Positions 49,301 to 61,671 of a DNA stretch of 64,000 bases are shown in pieces. A model generated the notes under the pieces. The model worked only from the letters and a program-made list of their open reading frames with translations, searched no databases and was not told where the DNA came from. Both the position numbers and the translations under genes were made by a program. This DNA is from Seiridium cupressi (taxonomy: Eukaryota > Ascomycota > Sordariomycetes > Amphisphaeriales > Sporocadaceae). Each line of letters starts with the position of its first letter. The stretch's first letter is position 1. The stretch spans positions 248,001 to 312,000 of the forward strand of contig JARVKI010000012.1 in the NCBI GenBank assembly GCA_036674765.1, in the 5' to 3' direction.

Positions 49301-50491
49301 ATGGATGAGTCGAGGCAAACCAGGACAGACGTCACGCGAGGACATATGGGTGGAAGCCGGACACAACTAGACCGACCCGTCAGTCGGATTCAACTAGGAA
49401 AGAACTTCTCATACCCGAGGCCCGACGGACATCCTATACGCCATGAATCGGCGGACAGTCGGTCATCGGTCAACTCCAATGGCTCGCTACCAGGCATGAC
49501 GGACAGCTCTGACTCGGAGGTTTCTGCTGATGACGACTATCACTACAACAACTCTGCGAGTGAGTTATGGGACAGCTTCTGGCCAAATGGCGCAGAGAGG
49601 ACACACCGTACACAGAAACCACAGAGTTCAGTCGTTTCCCAGTCGCAAAGCCAAGACCACTTCTCTCGCGATTACTACACCACCGCTCGCTTTGAAGAGA
49701 CGGAAGATGATGCGGTTACCATAACGCAATCAGGTCAGGATGCGACAGGCGCAAAACCTTCACAGTGGCCATTATCGAGGCCGCCGTCGACACAACAGGA
49801 CTCAAAGTCTGCGCGGGGCACAATTTCTTATTCCGTCTATCCCAAGCCAGCACCGCTGCCGATTCGCATCACGCAGCTCCCGCCTCGTAGCTCATCTCTT
49901 GCTCTGGAACCCTCGGTTCCGCCATTGAAGACAAGCAAGTCCTTTGGCCATCTCAAGGCAAGGCTAGCCTCGCCGCCAACTCTTCAGTTGACACCACCTT
50001 CTGCCCCATCCGACACAACTACAGCGCAAACATCGGCAATACATGTGCCCGCCCCCCTGCTGTGTCCGCCACAAAGACTACGTCCATCAACTTCGGCATA
50101 CAACATCAGAGAAAAGTCACACCATAATGCAACTGCGCCGCTCTGTTCTGTGCCCGTACCCCCCATCCCGGACCAGCTGAGGTCGGCGCCACCACAAATA
50201 GAGCATTTTGTCTCGGTCTTCGACTTTGACTCGGACAGTGAGTCCGCGACTGAGAACGATACATTTGCCAAACGTATTGCCCGTGGCCTGCAACACAAGA
50301 AGAGCCTCAAAGAAATGGGAGCTAAAAAGGCGGAGGGTCACCTCAAAGGCCACAAGAAGAGCGCCAGCGAGAAGAGCACCTTGAGTCCCCACAAGAAGAC
50401 TTCTACCGCCAATGATGAATCTGGCGGTAGTCTGGGACGTAAGAGGGGTGGCTCGCTTGGCCGGATGTTGGGTTTCAAGCACAGCAAATAA
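49301..50491 (+). CDS. uncharacterised disordered fungal protein
   Basis: A single-exon frame of 396 aa that starts at a well-placed ATG (CGTCATGG). I do not recognise the family. The sequence is rich in Ser, Pro, Thr and Gln throughout. It has an acidic Ser/Asp patch near residue 68 (DSSDSEVSADDD), a short aromatic motif SELWDSFW at about 86, a VFDFDSDSES segment near 307, and a strongly basic C-terminal tail containing two SLGR repeats (GGSLGRKRGGSLGRML) and ending in FKHSK. No membrane segment or signal peptide is visible. Codon use and lack of stops across 1.2 kb support a real gene. The acidic patches, aromatic motif and basic tail suggest an intrinsically disordered interaction protein; nothing further can be claimed. 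Confidence 0.7.
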   Translation: MDESRQTRTDVTRGHMGGSRTQLDRPVSRIQLGKNFSYPRPDGHPIRHESADSRSSVNSNGSLPGMTDSSDSEVSADDDYHYNNSASELWDSFWPNGAERTHRTQKPQSSVVSQSQSQDHFSRDYYTTARFEETEDDAVTITQSGQDATGAKPSQWPLSRPPSTQQDSKSARGTISYSVYPKPAPLPIRITQLPPRSSSLALEPSVPPLKTSKSFGHLKARLASPPTLQLTPPSAPSDTTTAQTSAIHVPAPLLCPPQRLRPSTSAYNIREKSHHNATAPLCSVPVPPIPDQLRSAPPQIEHFVSVFDFDSDSESATENDTFAKRIARGLQHKKSLKEMGAKKAEGHLKGHKKSASEKSTLSPHKKTSTANDESGGSLGRKRGGSLGRMLGFKHSK

Positions 50492-52694
50492 TCGTGTCGA
50501 ATGCGGGTCCACAACAGAAGATTCACTTTCAATTTCTTTTTCTTCTTCTCATGAGTTATCATTCCTCTTTGTTATTATTAATACCTTCTACTATCTGCTG
50601 CGCGTCGAACGCGCGTTTGTATCATACGCAATCTGAACCGGATCATAGGATCTGGAGATTGCCTGTTCTGCTTTGGTATCACTTGACTCGTTTCATGAGG
50701 AGTTTCGGTTGGTGGGAAACAAAAACGCATATATGGCAGGACTGATGATGTTTAACGCGATGCAATGTATGAACCGGAGTTATGGTACATGGGGGCAGGC
50801 GCCGAACATTTCAGAAGACCTGATGGGCATGGATTGGAAGTTGTCAGAGCAGCTGGTACAAAGGTGGTTGCTTTATTGCACGTCCTGTGGATATATCTAA
50901 TAAGGGTCAAGCAGAAGCCCCTCTGGGGTTGTAGCTTATAAAAGACCACCGTATGTAGTATAAATGTATTGGCATATCTTAGCACACACAAATGAGTCGA
51001 AATCCACACCGCCTTTGTCTTTATCCAAATATACTACACAGGCGCAACAGTACTAGATGCTCCTGGCCTGAAGGCACAACACCCCTCAAGCAGCCTACTC
51101 AAGCTCGAGATGCTCCGCTCCAGCTCCGTAGGGCATCCGAAGGATCCTTGAGCAAGAACCTCTTCTTAGACATCCAGGTCACTGTTTCGATTTTCACTTT
51201 CCCATTGAAATTACAACAGAGGTGTATTGCAACTCAGTAAAGTTCACAGCAATAAGGTTAAACACACAGCTCTGGCGCGAAAGGGAAAGTGACTCTGCAT
51301 AAAATCAAACCATAAAACCCTCGAAATAACGGCCCTGCGTACACCCCAATGCAGGGTTGGAGGATCGACATGGGTGGGGGGCTGGCATTCTTTTCTGGGA
51401 GGTAAAGTTTCCCGCGACTCGATCGAGAATCAAGACACGCATGAAGAAGACGAAAGAAGAACGTGTCACGCGACGGAGGGTCGCAGAAGCCCACTTACTA
51501 AGGAGATGTCAAGCAAACGCCCGCGTCAGCGGACATCGAGGCAAAACGCGTTCGCCGTATGAGAAGTCGAGACACGCACGAGAACGAAAAGACTAGTCAT
51601 GCTATGTATGATGGAGCGCAGAAGTGGGAATCGACTTTTCAGCATTGTTCGTACAACGTGACGTAATATGAGAACACTCCACGCCTACAAGCCACCATTC
51701 CCTCATTCCGCTCACCCCTAAATGGAGGGCGCCGTGTCGCGGCGCGATTGTAGTATTGAAAAACGCGTCGAAATAAGGTATGTGAGATTTTTATCGCTCA
51801 ATACACATGCACGGTAAGGTTATGGTTTTTTTTTCCCCCCCTTTGTTCGCCGATCGCCCAGCGTAGAGGCGCTGAGACAGAAGACGAAAATCTTTCGGCC
51901 TCCCGGTTTTGGTCATGATTTCCTTAATCGAGGCGTATGCGCAGTCCATTGTACAACGAAACGAAACTCGAGGACTTCTCCTCACCCTTCGCGGATGTAT
52001 TATCTGCTCAGCTGCAAAGAAGCTGAGTATGGTATCATGAGGGCTCCATAGGACGGACTCGTCTCAGGAGACGAAGAAGAAAGAATGCTCGTCTTGTCTA
52101 GGCTTTACCTCGCAGTCTATTGACATGAAGCTTTCAAACCTGGTCCACCACTTCTACGGCCGTTGTGGAAATTGCTTTCTTCGGTTTGCCCGCGTGGTCA
52201 TCGAGCATTCGCATTTTGACTTTTCTCCATGCTAAGATGCTCGTGTGCCGTCACTGACGGAGTTGGCTTATTTACTCCGATACCTGCCGCTTTTTGGTTT
52301 ATCCTTTCTACTTATTTTATAGCACATCACCCAATCTACATATCTGGATAGCTTTCCAATGTCGAAAACCTGATTGATGTTCAAGACAACAGGTGTTGGA
52401 TCAAGATTCAATTATTAAATGATTATTCTCTCTTGCCTGTAGAGGATCCAAAGCTTCTTTTCATCCCATGATACCGTAACCCATAACCTCGTGATCAAAT
52501 CAGAAACGCCCATCCCATGCATATGTCGTAAATCCGTAACCCATTAACTCATCCGGGTTCTGTGAAGATTCCTTCCTGTACAGTCTAAAACGCAGAAGCT
52601 TCTCAAACTTTCTTCGTGTCGTAAAGCATATCGAACATGCGTGAAATGCTCATCTCATCATACCATAGTACACATCAACTGTAGCGATCACGGC
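50492..52694. other. intergenic, convergent 3' ends
   Basis: About 2.2 kb between the convergent disordered-protein and DUF3433 genes. AT-leaning, with T-rich runs near 50530 and 51828. No gene recognised; this is long for a convergent 3' interval, so a non-coding transcript is possible but unsupported. Confidence 0.5.
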
Positions 52695-55549
52695 TCAAAT
52701 CATGGTTGAGTTCCCCTTGGGCACCGGTCTCGATATAGTATACTGGCGCTGGGACTCTTCCAACTCTTTCTCGGCTGCCTTCCGCAAGATCTTGCCAGCA
52801 GTATCACGCCCCTCCTTGGCCCGCTGTTTTGCAGCAAGGACGTAAGGGGTGTCGCCGGTGAACTTGCCGTAACGCCGAATACCAAGCGTCTCTCTCTGGC
52901 CGTAACCGGTGCCGAATATCCACCGGCTCTGCTCAGCATTGTCCATATAAGCCCCCAACTTTTGCTTCAATAACCTATGGCTTTGAGCTCCCTCAAATGC
53001 TGGGTCCGCGCGCAGTTCCTCGGCGTAGCAGAAACTGATAATCTCATTCAGGCAGGTGACTGCATGAGGTAGCCGGAACTGGTTCCTCTGGAAGATGAGC
53101 CAGATGAGACCGAACAACATAAGTACGAGGAGCGTGAGCAGGATGGCCAGGACGGGAACATTGGGATACATGCGCACAATCCGGTCAGGCGGCGTAAGTG
53201 CCATGAACATCCCACCGGCCAGAACTGGTACTAGAAGCAACAATGCTGAGAGTAGAGATATGAAGGCGACTCTCCAATGGCCCTTTTTCGTGGCTTTCCA
53301 CGTCGACTCCAATGGCAGGCATGCCGCATAATCCAGCAATATCGAGTCCCTGGCCAGCGAGCCTTCAGTGCGTGAGAGCTCTCCCCACGGCGTCAAGATC
53401 CGTAAAGTCATGTCGAGGGACTGGAACCACAGAAAGATGACCATACCCAGCAGGGCCGGCAGGAAAGAGTACAGAAAGTCTGCAGCTGAAAAGGCGCCCG
53501 CTACAGGTGCAGCACTAAGAAGAGGCAGGAAACCATTTCGGACATCGGTAGCAGGGTTGAAACAAACCACGAACAAAACAACGAGCAGAATGAAGGCCGC
53601 AACGACCCAAAAAATGGCTTGGGTGTCCCGGATGCACCACGGTAGATAGCGGTTGCGCACGCTTCCAGTGTACGGCATAACATTCGGTGGTGCTCCACGA
53701 GGCCCCTTCTCATGAATGTGGTCCCCAAAAGTGTCGAAATTAGCCTTCTCTTCGTTCGTTGAAACGCCAATGCCGTACCAGAGTCTCAACTCAGGAGCGT
53801 CTGGAGAGCGCCAATACCCAAGACGCTCATTGCTGCTGTACAGCATGTGTCTCATGTCGTTTCTTCTTTCTGCCATCTCTGTGCCGGTGTATTGCTGCGA
53901 GGAATTGCTCGACGCTAGCAATGCGATCACGTCGGCAAGCGATCGGATATCCCAATCAGGGCCCAATCCCGTTCTTCGGTTATGCCAATAGACGAGTAGA
54001 AGAATCGTTGCCAACAGCAAGGACACATACAAGGCGACCAAAACCCAAGCTACTCCTTGCACGGTCGACCACGTCCACACTTTATCAATATACACCACGG
54101 TAAATAGACAGCTCTGCAGCGGTATCGTGATGTTCATAATCCAGGTAACAACAATAGGTATCCAAACTTGCCACGTGCTAACAAGCTGCGGCCAAAGAAA
54201 CGATTTGGGGTATAAAGGCAAGAAACCAACGTTGCGTCGTGATCGTCCATCTTCGGATGCCAATGCCGAAAAGGGTAATATTCTGAACGCAGCAGTGATG
54301 ACATTTTGAGCGTACAATAGTATTAATGCAGCCAGGAGCTGCGGAAAGATGCGGAAAAGGAAGTAATTTCCGTCATATATGGTGCCACTGTAGGCCATGA
54401 GACCGTTGCGACGTTCGGAGTAGATGGCGGAAAACATGAGCGCCGCGATCATAAAAATGCAAAGTGTCGCCATAATCAAAAGCGACAGCGTGCTCAAGAT
54501 CCATGGCCTGTAGGTGAGAGGCGGGTAGGTCGTGGCCTTTTCGGGATCCGAGAATTTGTCATTCTGGGGTTGCCAGTTGTTCAATTCTCTGGGAGACCGT
54601 TTTGACAGTGGCTCTTCTTCGAGTTGATCGAGTTGGTCCAGTGCTGGGAGCATATCCTCAGGGCCGAACGGCTCGCCGAACCCTGGCGGGTACTCGACTG
54701 AGTCCGCATATGGTATTCTCACGGTACCGGTGGAGAGAGGCCGCAGCCAGCTCGGGCGACGACCAAGCTGAGGTTCTGATTGTTTTGGGTCATCCGAGTT
54801 TTCTCGTTTCCGGTGACGCCGCAACGCTGCCAGTTCCTCCTCTGGACTGAGAGTAGTTTCTTGCGCCTCCAACTCTTGCATTCCTGGATGCACAGGAATA
54901 TAAGCAGGCCGTGGTTGGAAAAGACCGGGTATCGCCGAGGGAAGGAATCGGTACAGCGGATTCGTTCCTTCACTGCTTGACGAATGAGCCGCTGATATGC
55001 CTCGGCCATCCTCCCTCGGCTGTGTCATTGAATCCAATGCGTGTATGATATATGGAGTGCTGTCCACACCGGGGGTGACGGATGTCTCTACATCTCGGAC
55101 GAGCTCGTCCTTGAAGTCTGAGACAACCCAGTCGGCGGGCGGAGGAGCGGCCATTGTGGCTTTCTGTGAGGCAAAGCGAACGAGTGGTCGAGACTTCACG
55201 GGCGGCTGAGCGACATGATATGTAGGTGCTCGCTGCTGAGGGAGAAGTCGATCGGTGCCGTCCAATTCGGGTGTCGAAGGCGGGGAGGGGACGTATGGTA
55301 CCACGGTGGGAGGCGAGGACGGCGAGGATTCCTCTTCGACAGTCCGTGGTGGTAACGGAGCGTGGAGGACTGTGACTTGCGAGGCGGAGGTGGGAGGAGT
55401 TGCATTCGAAGAATAGGTTCTATAGGTATGATCAGAGCCTATTTGAAAAACATGTTAGTCAACTGGTTTTGTTTACACCGCAAGTCTGAGGAGGGATATG
55501 ACATACGGTTCTCGTTCGCATAGTCGTGGCCGAGGCCTTGGAAATTCAT
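52695..55549 (-). CDS. DUF3433 polytopic membrane protein
   Basis: Large fungal membrane protein of unknown function. Exons 55549-55507 and 55438-52695 give 928 aa. Exon 1 is only 14 codons plus one base (MNFQGLGHDYANEN), joined across a 68-nt intron (GTATGT...TGACTAAC...AAATAG) to a 5' extension of the main frame. The first 300 residues are Pro/Ser/Glu-rich and cytosolic-looking. Then come two blocks of transmembrane helices, each starting with a helix pair and a conserved aromatic loop (TYRPWILSTLSLL in the first, NRYLPWCIRDTQAIFWVV in the second). This is consistent with two DUF3433 copies and about eight to ten helices in total. The segment between the blocks holds DWDIRSLADVIALLASSN. The C-terminus is soluble and charged. 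It is divergent from the F-box-like gene. Confidence 0.85.
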
Positions 55550-56786
55550 GCTTGCGGGTGTTGTTCTACTGCAGGTCCAACTCCACTAGGAATTTCGAAC
55601 CAATTGCTAGCACAACATGTAGCTTCTTGTGGATGCAAAGGGTGGAATGCATGATGGGAGACTGCACAAATGAAATATGGTTGGAAAGCGTTGTTTAACT
55701 CGTGGCAATATGAGAGGCTGGTCACGAAGCACAAGGGTGGGAATAGAGGCAGAAATCCGATGGTTGGGTTATAGCGCCCAGCCACCTTAGTCGAATGCCC
55801 GACAGGTATATGAAACGCTCCGACAGGGACAGAGCAGGCACTCACAAGAAATGCACTTACGGCGTGGTCCAGGATCTCGGACAGATCCGTCAATTGAATA
55901 AGTCAAAGGCATTTAGAACGATAGATGTGTAGAAGTGCGTATATAATCATCATCACCCAAGTATGGGAACTCGGGTTGCGACGGGTACGCCCAAGAGGCC
56001 TCAGAAGCTCAAAGCTCGCTCGGGTGGAGTCCAGCTGCCCAAGCTCCCCTCCATGATGCAGGGGTTCTAACGCAGTGGGACCTGTCAACATTACTGTACA
56101 GTAGGGAGGAGCTCATGGTGGGGCGGGCCACTTGAGGCACCTTAATCATTGATGTCCTAGCGGCAGATGTCATGGCGGATGGTGGGGGCTGGACTGAGAT
56201 CCGTCGACGAGCGCCTTAAACCAACTACATGTAGTAAATGTATACCAGGCCTACAGTACTACATGTACTCTCCTGGCCCGAAAGATGCCTGTAGCGCTTC
56301 CAAGGTTGCTTCTCGATCGTTTCTGACAGGAGTTCGTCGCTCTAGGCCAGGGCCAAGGCAGGTCGGGTGTCAAGACAAATTGGATGCCCTGTGCTCCGGC
56401 ATGACGTAGGGCCTTTGCTTCCCTTCTAGCGGATCAGCAGCATTACCTAGCAGACCTACATAGGACTCCTTCCTTCAGTTGTTTGTGATATCCTGTTTCA
56501 TTGTTCGCATGGTATCGCAAAACGGACAGAATCATGCAACGAAAGGAACCTGGGAATCCTGCAGATGCGGGGCTCCCCGAGCTCGGTGCCAGGAGCCGAG
56601 AGGCTGAAGGGCCTTTTCACTTTAGGACTTTCTCATAGGACCACGTTTTGTTAGGCTTTAAGTCATTGCGTCACCGGCTCGCTATCTGTCGTTTGCTTCC
56701 TACATGTATCGAATGAGGATTTAGCCAGATCAACTACGGGCAACACACATCGCGCTGATCTGCGTATCTCGTTGACGCGTACCGGA
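55550..56786. promoter_or_regulatory. divergent intergenic region, DUF3433 gene / F-box-like gene
   Basis: About 1.2 kb between divergent starts. It must hold both promoters; no further gene seen. CATG/TACATGTA-type short palindromes occur near 56225-56270. Confidence 0.45.
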
Positions 56787-58142
56787 ATGACTCGGACTGG
56801 GTTGAAGCAACGGAATCTGGCTGCAGAGCTAAAATGGATGCTCAAGGAATCATTGCGTTATGCACTAGACAGCCTGAGGTACCGACGCCTCTCGCTGTTT
56901 CAACGCCGGCAGTTGATCGAGAAGGGAGACGTGACCACCAGCAGGCGCAGGAAGTTCCATCTGCTGCTGTTGCTGGCCAGTCGTGCCGAGCGTCCTCCGC
57001 CCCGATCTACCGAGTCCGACGTGGAGGGCCGGACGGGGCCGCCATATATCTTCAAGCTGCCCACCGAAATTCAATTCCTGTTGATCAACCATCTGAACTT
57101 CCTAGACATTCGCAGCTTCCGCCAGACCTGCAAGTACTACCATGGCTTGTTCAACTCAACAACCATATGCCACCGCTTCGGTGGCCCGTCTAGCTTCCGG
57201 GAAGAGCTGGATATGTACTGCCGTGTTTGCCATAGCTACCCTATCTGGACCGGTAGAACAAAGACGTGTTTGCCTGATGGGAGTCTCTTCAGGGCAGTTT
57301 GCTGGTACTGTCGGCCAGGCAAGTTCTTCTGCAAGTGGTGTGGATTCGAAATCGATGGTGACGAAAAGATCCGAGATTTCCACCCCAGCTGTTTCCAAAC
57401 CTATTTGTGTCTCCTTTGGTCCTTTTACCTATTAGGTTGGGTGCAATTTGCTCTCACCATCGCTGGCTTGGCGCTGGCTTGGAAATATTACAAAAACCTA
57501 CCTGCAGTTGTCGGGCCTGCTACTGTGAGTAGGATCGCCGTGTCCTGTCAATACGGCCGGGCATCTCGTTATCGACGCTGACTTGAGCGTCGCAGGTCAA
57601 CCTGATAATGCTGTTCCCACGTTATTTGTATCTCAGAACCCGGAGCATTGTGACTTGGAGTTACCACCATTCACTACGCATCGAGGTAATTATGTTGATG
57701 TTGTGGATTTCCCCGGTCTGCTATCTCACTTACGCCGTATTGACCTCGGAGCACACGAGCAGCCAGGTAGCTTGCTTCATAGTGTTCTGGACTAATTTGT
57801 AAGTATATTTTTCTTTGAGACACTGCTTCGCCTGAACTAACAGAGCCACCACACAGCACTTTTCACTTACTCAACAGTATTGGCTACTGGTCCTTGTTCT
57901 TGGGAAATATCACAATGAATAATTACCTTCCAGACCGTACTATTCTTTGGAAATTCATTGACTGGCTTACGCTTCTATCAATTTGCTGGGCCTTCCCGCA
58001 GTCCGTCGAGATTACTGTAGCGACGCCGTTCCGTGTCACGTTCTTTGGAGCTATAGGCAGATTCACCAGCAGGATTGCGGCCAACCTGGCACCGTGGCGC
58101 CGAAGCCGTGGTCCCTGTGTACGGGAAATGTCAGCTGTATGA
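56787..58142 (+). CDS. F-box-like, Cys-cluster membrane protein
   Basis: Unusual architecture; I know no characterised homologue. Exons 56787-57524, 57596-57798 and 57878-58142 give 401 aa; introns of 71 and 79 nt start GTGAGT and GTAAGT and join in phase. An F-box-like helix bundle spans about 90-121 (FKLPTEIQFLLINHL...CKYYHGLF). A zinc-ribbon-like cluster follows: C145-x2-C148, C161, C172-x2-C175, C182-x2-C185, H199 and C202. The rest is hydrophobic: about four or five probable transmembrane helices, including LLGWVQFALTIAGLALAW and VIMLMLWISPVCYLTYAV. The C-terminal tail is short and basic. An earlier upstream exon, or the later in-frame ATG at 56838, remain possible starts. If real, it would be a membrane-anchored F-box protein; role inferred only. 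Confidence 0.68.
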
Positions 58143-58881
58143 ACTAACTTTACTGTTGTTGTCTGCCGTCAATGAGATTACTACAAAACTCGAGCTCAAC
58201 GGAGCCTTGAGTGCGTTTGTGTATATGGCGACAGGCCGTACACGTTGGACTCGTATAGCAAGGATATATCCGATTCGTAGGACGACTGCTACGCCGTTCG
58301 CAAACGGACGAAGAGCTCTTTAGTCTGTTTCCTTGGGAGTACGACGGTGATCGACCAATTCAAAGGGATCGTACGCATATTCCATAAATACATCGAGTTC
58401 GGTGGTAGAGCCCGAACGGGGCCGTGAAATAACCCCTGCCCACACGTCAGGGGCCGCTCATGGTCACCTTCCCCAAAGGAGAGCATCAACCTGCAGGCAG
58501 CGCCCTGATAGGCCAGATGGCACAGTCGCATCCACAAAAGATTTACTCCCTTCGAGGATCACGTCAAGGATTCCAACACCTATCAGGCAAGTCATTCGAA
58601 CTCAAATTCATACACGAGCCCTAGCATTACTGGCGCGCATTATTTGCTACACCAATGCTCCTGTGCTATCATATGCTCTGCATCCACCGCGGTAGACAAC
58701 ACCAGTGTTGTACCCGCCCGCGCTACTTGCCCATAGGCCAGCCGCTTTGGGAAGGTCTGCGCGATACCTATGTCATGAACGAATACCATAAGTATGTGTT
58801 TCTTGGCCATCCCGCTCGATGGTTTCCAAGACCTTGGCGACTCCTTCTTGCTCGGTATAGGACTCCAACGCTTCGCTCAAC
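58143..58881. other. intergenic, upstream of sedolisin gene
   Basis: About 740 bp between two genes on the same strand. Nothing coding recognised; the sedolisin promoter should be here. Confidence 0.55.
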
Positions 58882-60944
58882 ATGAGAGCATCCATCTGGA
58901 CTATAGCAGCCTCTTGGCTGAGTGGCCTCGGGACCGCTCTGGCGATTCCGGATACCCATGTCATCCACGAGCAGAGGAACTGGCACATGGAGTCCGGCCT
59001 CCTGAAGCGAAGCAAGCCAGATCAACGTCTCCAGTTACCAATGCGAATTGGCTTGAAGCAGAGCAACCTCGACCAGGCACCTCAATGGCTTATGGATGTT
59101 TCGCACCCTAATTGTGAGAAGTATGGAAAGCACTGGACCTCCGATGAGATCATCGAGGCATTCAAGCCTGCAGATGATACTATCGAGTCGGTCAAGCAGT
59201 GGCTGAAAGACAACGGCATCACCGAGGAGTATGTCTCACCGAGTGATATTGGACATTGCGCTAAATCTGCTATAGGCGCATTACGCATACTGGCAATAAA
59301 GTATGGCTTGCATTTGAGGCTTCCCTCGAAGAAGCAGAGAACTTGCTCCATACCGAGTATTTCGTCCACGAGAACTCCAAGGGCCAGTTAATCACCGATT
59401 CGGATAACTATGCTATTCCGAAACATTTGGTCGAGCACATTGACTACATCACTCCCGGAGTCAAAGGTTCGGATGTGACAGGTCGACTTCGGCGGTCCGA
59501 GGATGTCGTTGTTCGAAGTGATAGACGTAGACTTCGTCCTTTCCAAGAGCTAGACGAGTTATCCACTTCACAGATCGAAGCCGATGCTGCAGGAACTTGC
59601 GCCACAGCCATCAGCCCAGTCTGTCTTCAGGCACTTTACCAATTCGACCCCCTCAATTCAACATCAAAAGTCTCTGCAAACAACTCTATGGGCATCTTCG
59701 AGGAGGGTGATTACTACGCCCAGGCCGATCTCAACTCGTTCTACACCAAGTATGCATCGTACATTCCCAGCGGCTGGGGCCCTAAGTTGAATGGTGTCGA
59801 TGGTGGTACGGCTCCTGTAGCTGTTGCTAAAGCCGGTGGCGAGAGCAACCTGGACTTCGAATTAGCCATCCCCATCATCTACCCGCAGACCACTGTCGAC
59901 TATCAAACCGACGATGCATTCTATGCAGCTGGCGGCGGAAACGCGACGGGCATCTTCAACACCTTCTTCGATGCCCTTGATGGCTCCTACTGCACATACT
60001 GCTCGAACGGGGAATGTGGTAACGACCCTGTATTGGATCCAACATATCCTGACACTCACACGAACGGGTACAAGGGAGAGCTGCAGTGCGGTGTTTACAC
60101 CCCAACCAACGTAATATCAATCTCGTATGGCGAGCAGGAGTCGGACTTGCCGGCTTACTACCAGCAGCGTCAGTGCAACGAGTTCCTGAAGTTAGGCCTC
60201 CAGGGCGTGAGCATCTTCGTCGCGAGCGGTGATACTGGCGTTGCCGGCTACTCCGGCTCCGGCTCTGCGAACGGATGTCTTAAGAACGGCAAGGTCTTCT
60301 CGCCAACGCAGCCGAACAGCTGCCCTTGGCTCACCAACGTCGGCTCCACCTATATTCCCGCAGGCAGCACCGTCAACGATCCCGAGGTAGCCACCACGAG
60401 TTTCGGCTCCGGCGGTGGCTTCAGCAACGTCTTCCCCGTGCCAGACTACCAAGCTGCCGCAGTCCAGACATACTATGACACCGCCAAACCTACCTATGCA
60501 TACTATACCAACGGCAGCTACGAGACCTCGACCGGTGTCTATAACCGTGACGGTCGCGGCATCCCGGATGTAGCTGCTAACGGCGATAATATCGCTGTCT
60601 ATGTCAAGGGTCGCTTAGGGACTGAGGGCGGTACAAGTGCCGCTTCGCCTATATTTGCCGCAGTTGTCACGCGCATCAATGAAGAGAGGTTGGCAGCTGG
60701 CAAGAGTCCCGTCGGTTTCGTCAACCCAACCTTGTATGAAAACCCGGATGTGCTGAATGACATTGTGACTGGTAACAACCCGGGCTGTGGGACGAAAGGG
60801 TTCAGCTGTGCCAAAGGATGGGTGAGTGAATCGATATTTTTATCGTACTGGGCTATGATTGCTAATGAAGTATAGGATCCCGTCACTGGACTTGGCACGC
60901 CGAACTATCCTAAGATGCTGGATCTGTTCTTGAGCCTGCCCTAA
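58882..60944 (+). CDS. secreted sedolisin / tripeptidyl-peptidase-type acid serine protease
   Basis: Predicted extracellular S53 protease active at acid pH that removes tripeptides or cleaves proteins. Exons 58882-59228, 59276-60821 and 60876-60944 give 653 aa. Intron 1 (47 nt, GTATGT...TATAG) restores EERITHTGNKVWLAFEA, a pro-domain signature; intron 2 (54 nt) restores AKGWDPVTGLGTPNY at the calcium-binding end. The signal peptide is about residues 1-21, ending in GTALA. The pro-kumamolisin domain runs to about 190, closing with HIDYITPGVKG. Catalytic residues are intact: Glu305 and Asp309 in ESNLDFELA, the oxyanion Asp435 in ASGDTGV, and Ser570 in GGTSAASP. Length fits fungal tripeptidyl-peptidases. 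Confidence 0.93.
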
Positions 60945-61398
60945 GAGCTGGCAGTATCAAACTGTGGGATGCTGCACTATTTTCTGTGGATGTCTACACA
61001 CATGTGTCGCTTTGTGGATATCAGCTAATGTCGACGTACTCCCAATTGTACGAACTTGCATCAATACCGAGGCTATTGTGAATGCAGAATCGTGAACACT
61101 ACAGGTTTTGAGAAACTTTTATTCCTGAACAGTTTTCGATACATCAATAGTGTATGCTTCTGCTTGTGCTGGCCGTTGTAATCACTTCAGTCTTGACCGA
61201 AGTAGGTGCGCTTGCACTGGAGCACCTAGTTCTATGACGCCAACACTAACTTAACCCACATTGATGATCACCTCAGGCACCACAAGTTGAACGCCTCACC
61301 ATCCATCTTAAACACCACTCGGATAAAAGAACGATACAACGTTCATTCGCTTCGTTGTATGATTTCTTGAGTAAAACCTTAGTCTACATCCATCAATA
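60945..61398. other. intergenic
   Basis: About 450 bp between the sedolisin stop and the small-protein ATG. No gene seen. Confidence 0.5.
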
Positions 61399-61671
61399 AT
61401 GTCTTTTATACGTTCACCGGCCTTGAATAATATCTTTGGCATTGCCAACCTGTCCGCACTTGGCGCAATTACCTGGTATTTCAAGAGCCATCATGAATAT
61501 AACCTGGAGTTGCATGAGTCGCGCATGGACGAACTTGAAGGAACACTGCGTGGACATATCGGCCTAATTGAGGATTCGTTGGAGCGGCTGGAGGGCTCTA
61601 ACAAGGGTCGGCAGGAGAAGAGCGACAGGGCAGAAAAACTCTATACTAGTCGAGGGAAGGGCGAGAAGTGA
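61399..61671 (+). CDS. small hypothetical protein (90 aa)
   Basis: A short single-exon frame with a natural-looking composition: a hydrophobic N-terminal segment (IFGIANLSALGAITWYF, about 12-28) followed by a charged amphipathic helix with regular leucines (LELHESRMDELEG...IEDSLERLEG) and a basic tail. This looks like a membrane-anchored coiled-coil micro-protein rather than chance, but I do not recognise it. Position between the sedolisin and ADE1 genes gives no functional clue. It might be a mitochondrial or ER inner-face protein, or a non-coding accident. Confidence 0.45.
   Translation: MSFIRSPALNNIFGIANLSALGAITWYFKSHHEYNLELHESRMDELEGTLRGHIGLIEDSLERLEGSNKGRQEKSDRAEKLYTSRGKGEK

Noticed and set aside
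59082..59400. Frameshift in the sedolisin pro-domain
   Set aside because: A 47-nt GTATGT...TATAG intron at 59229-59275 restores the pro-domain motif exactly.
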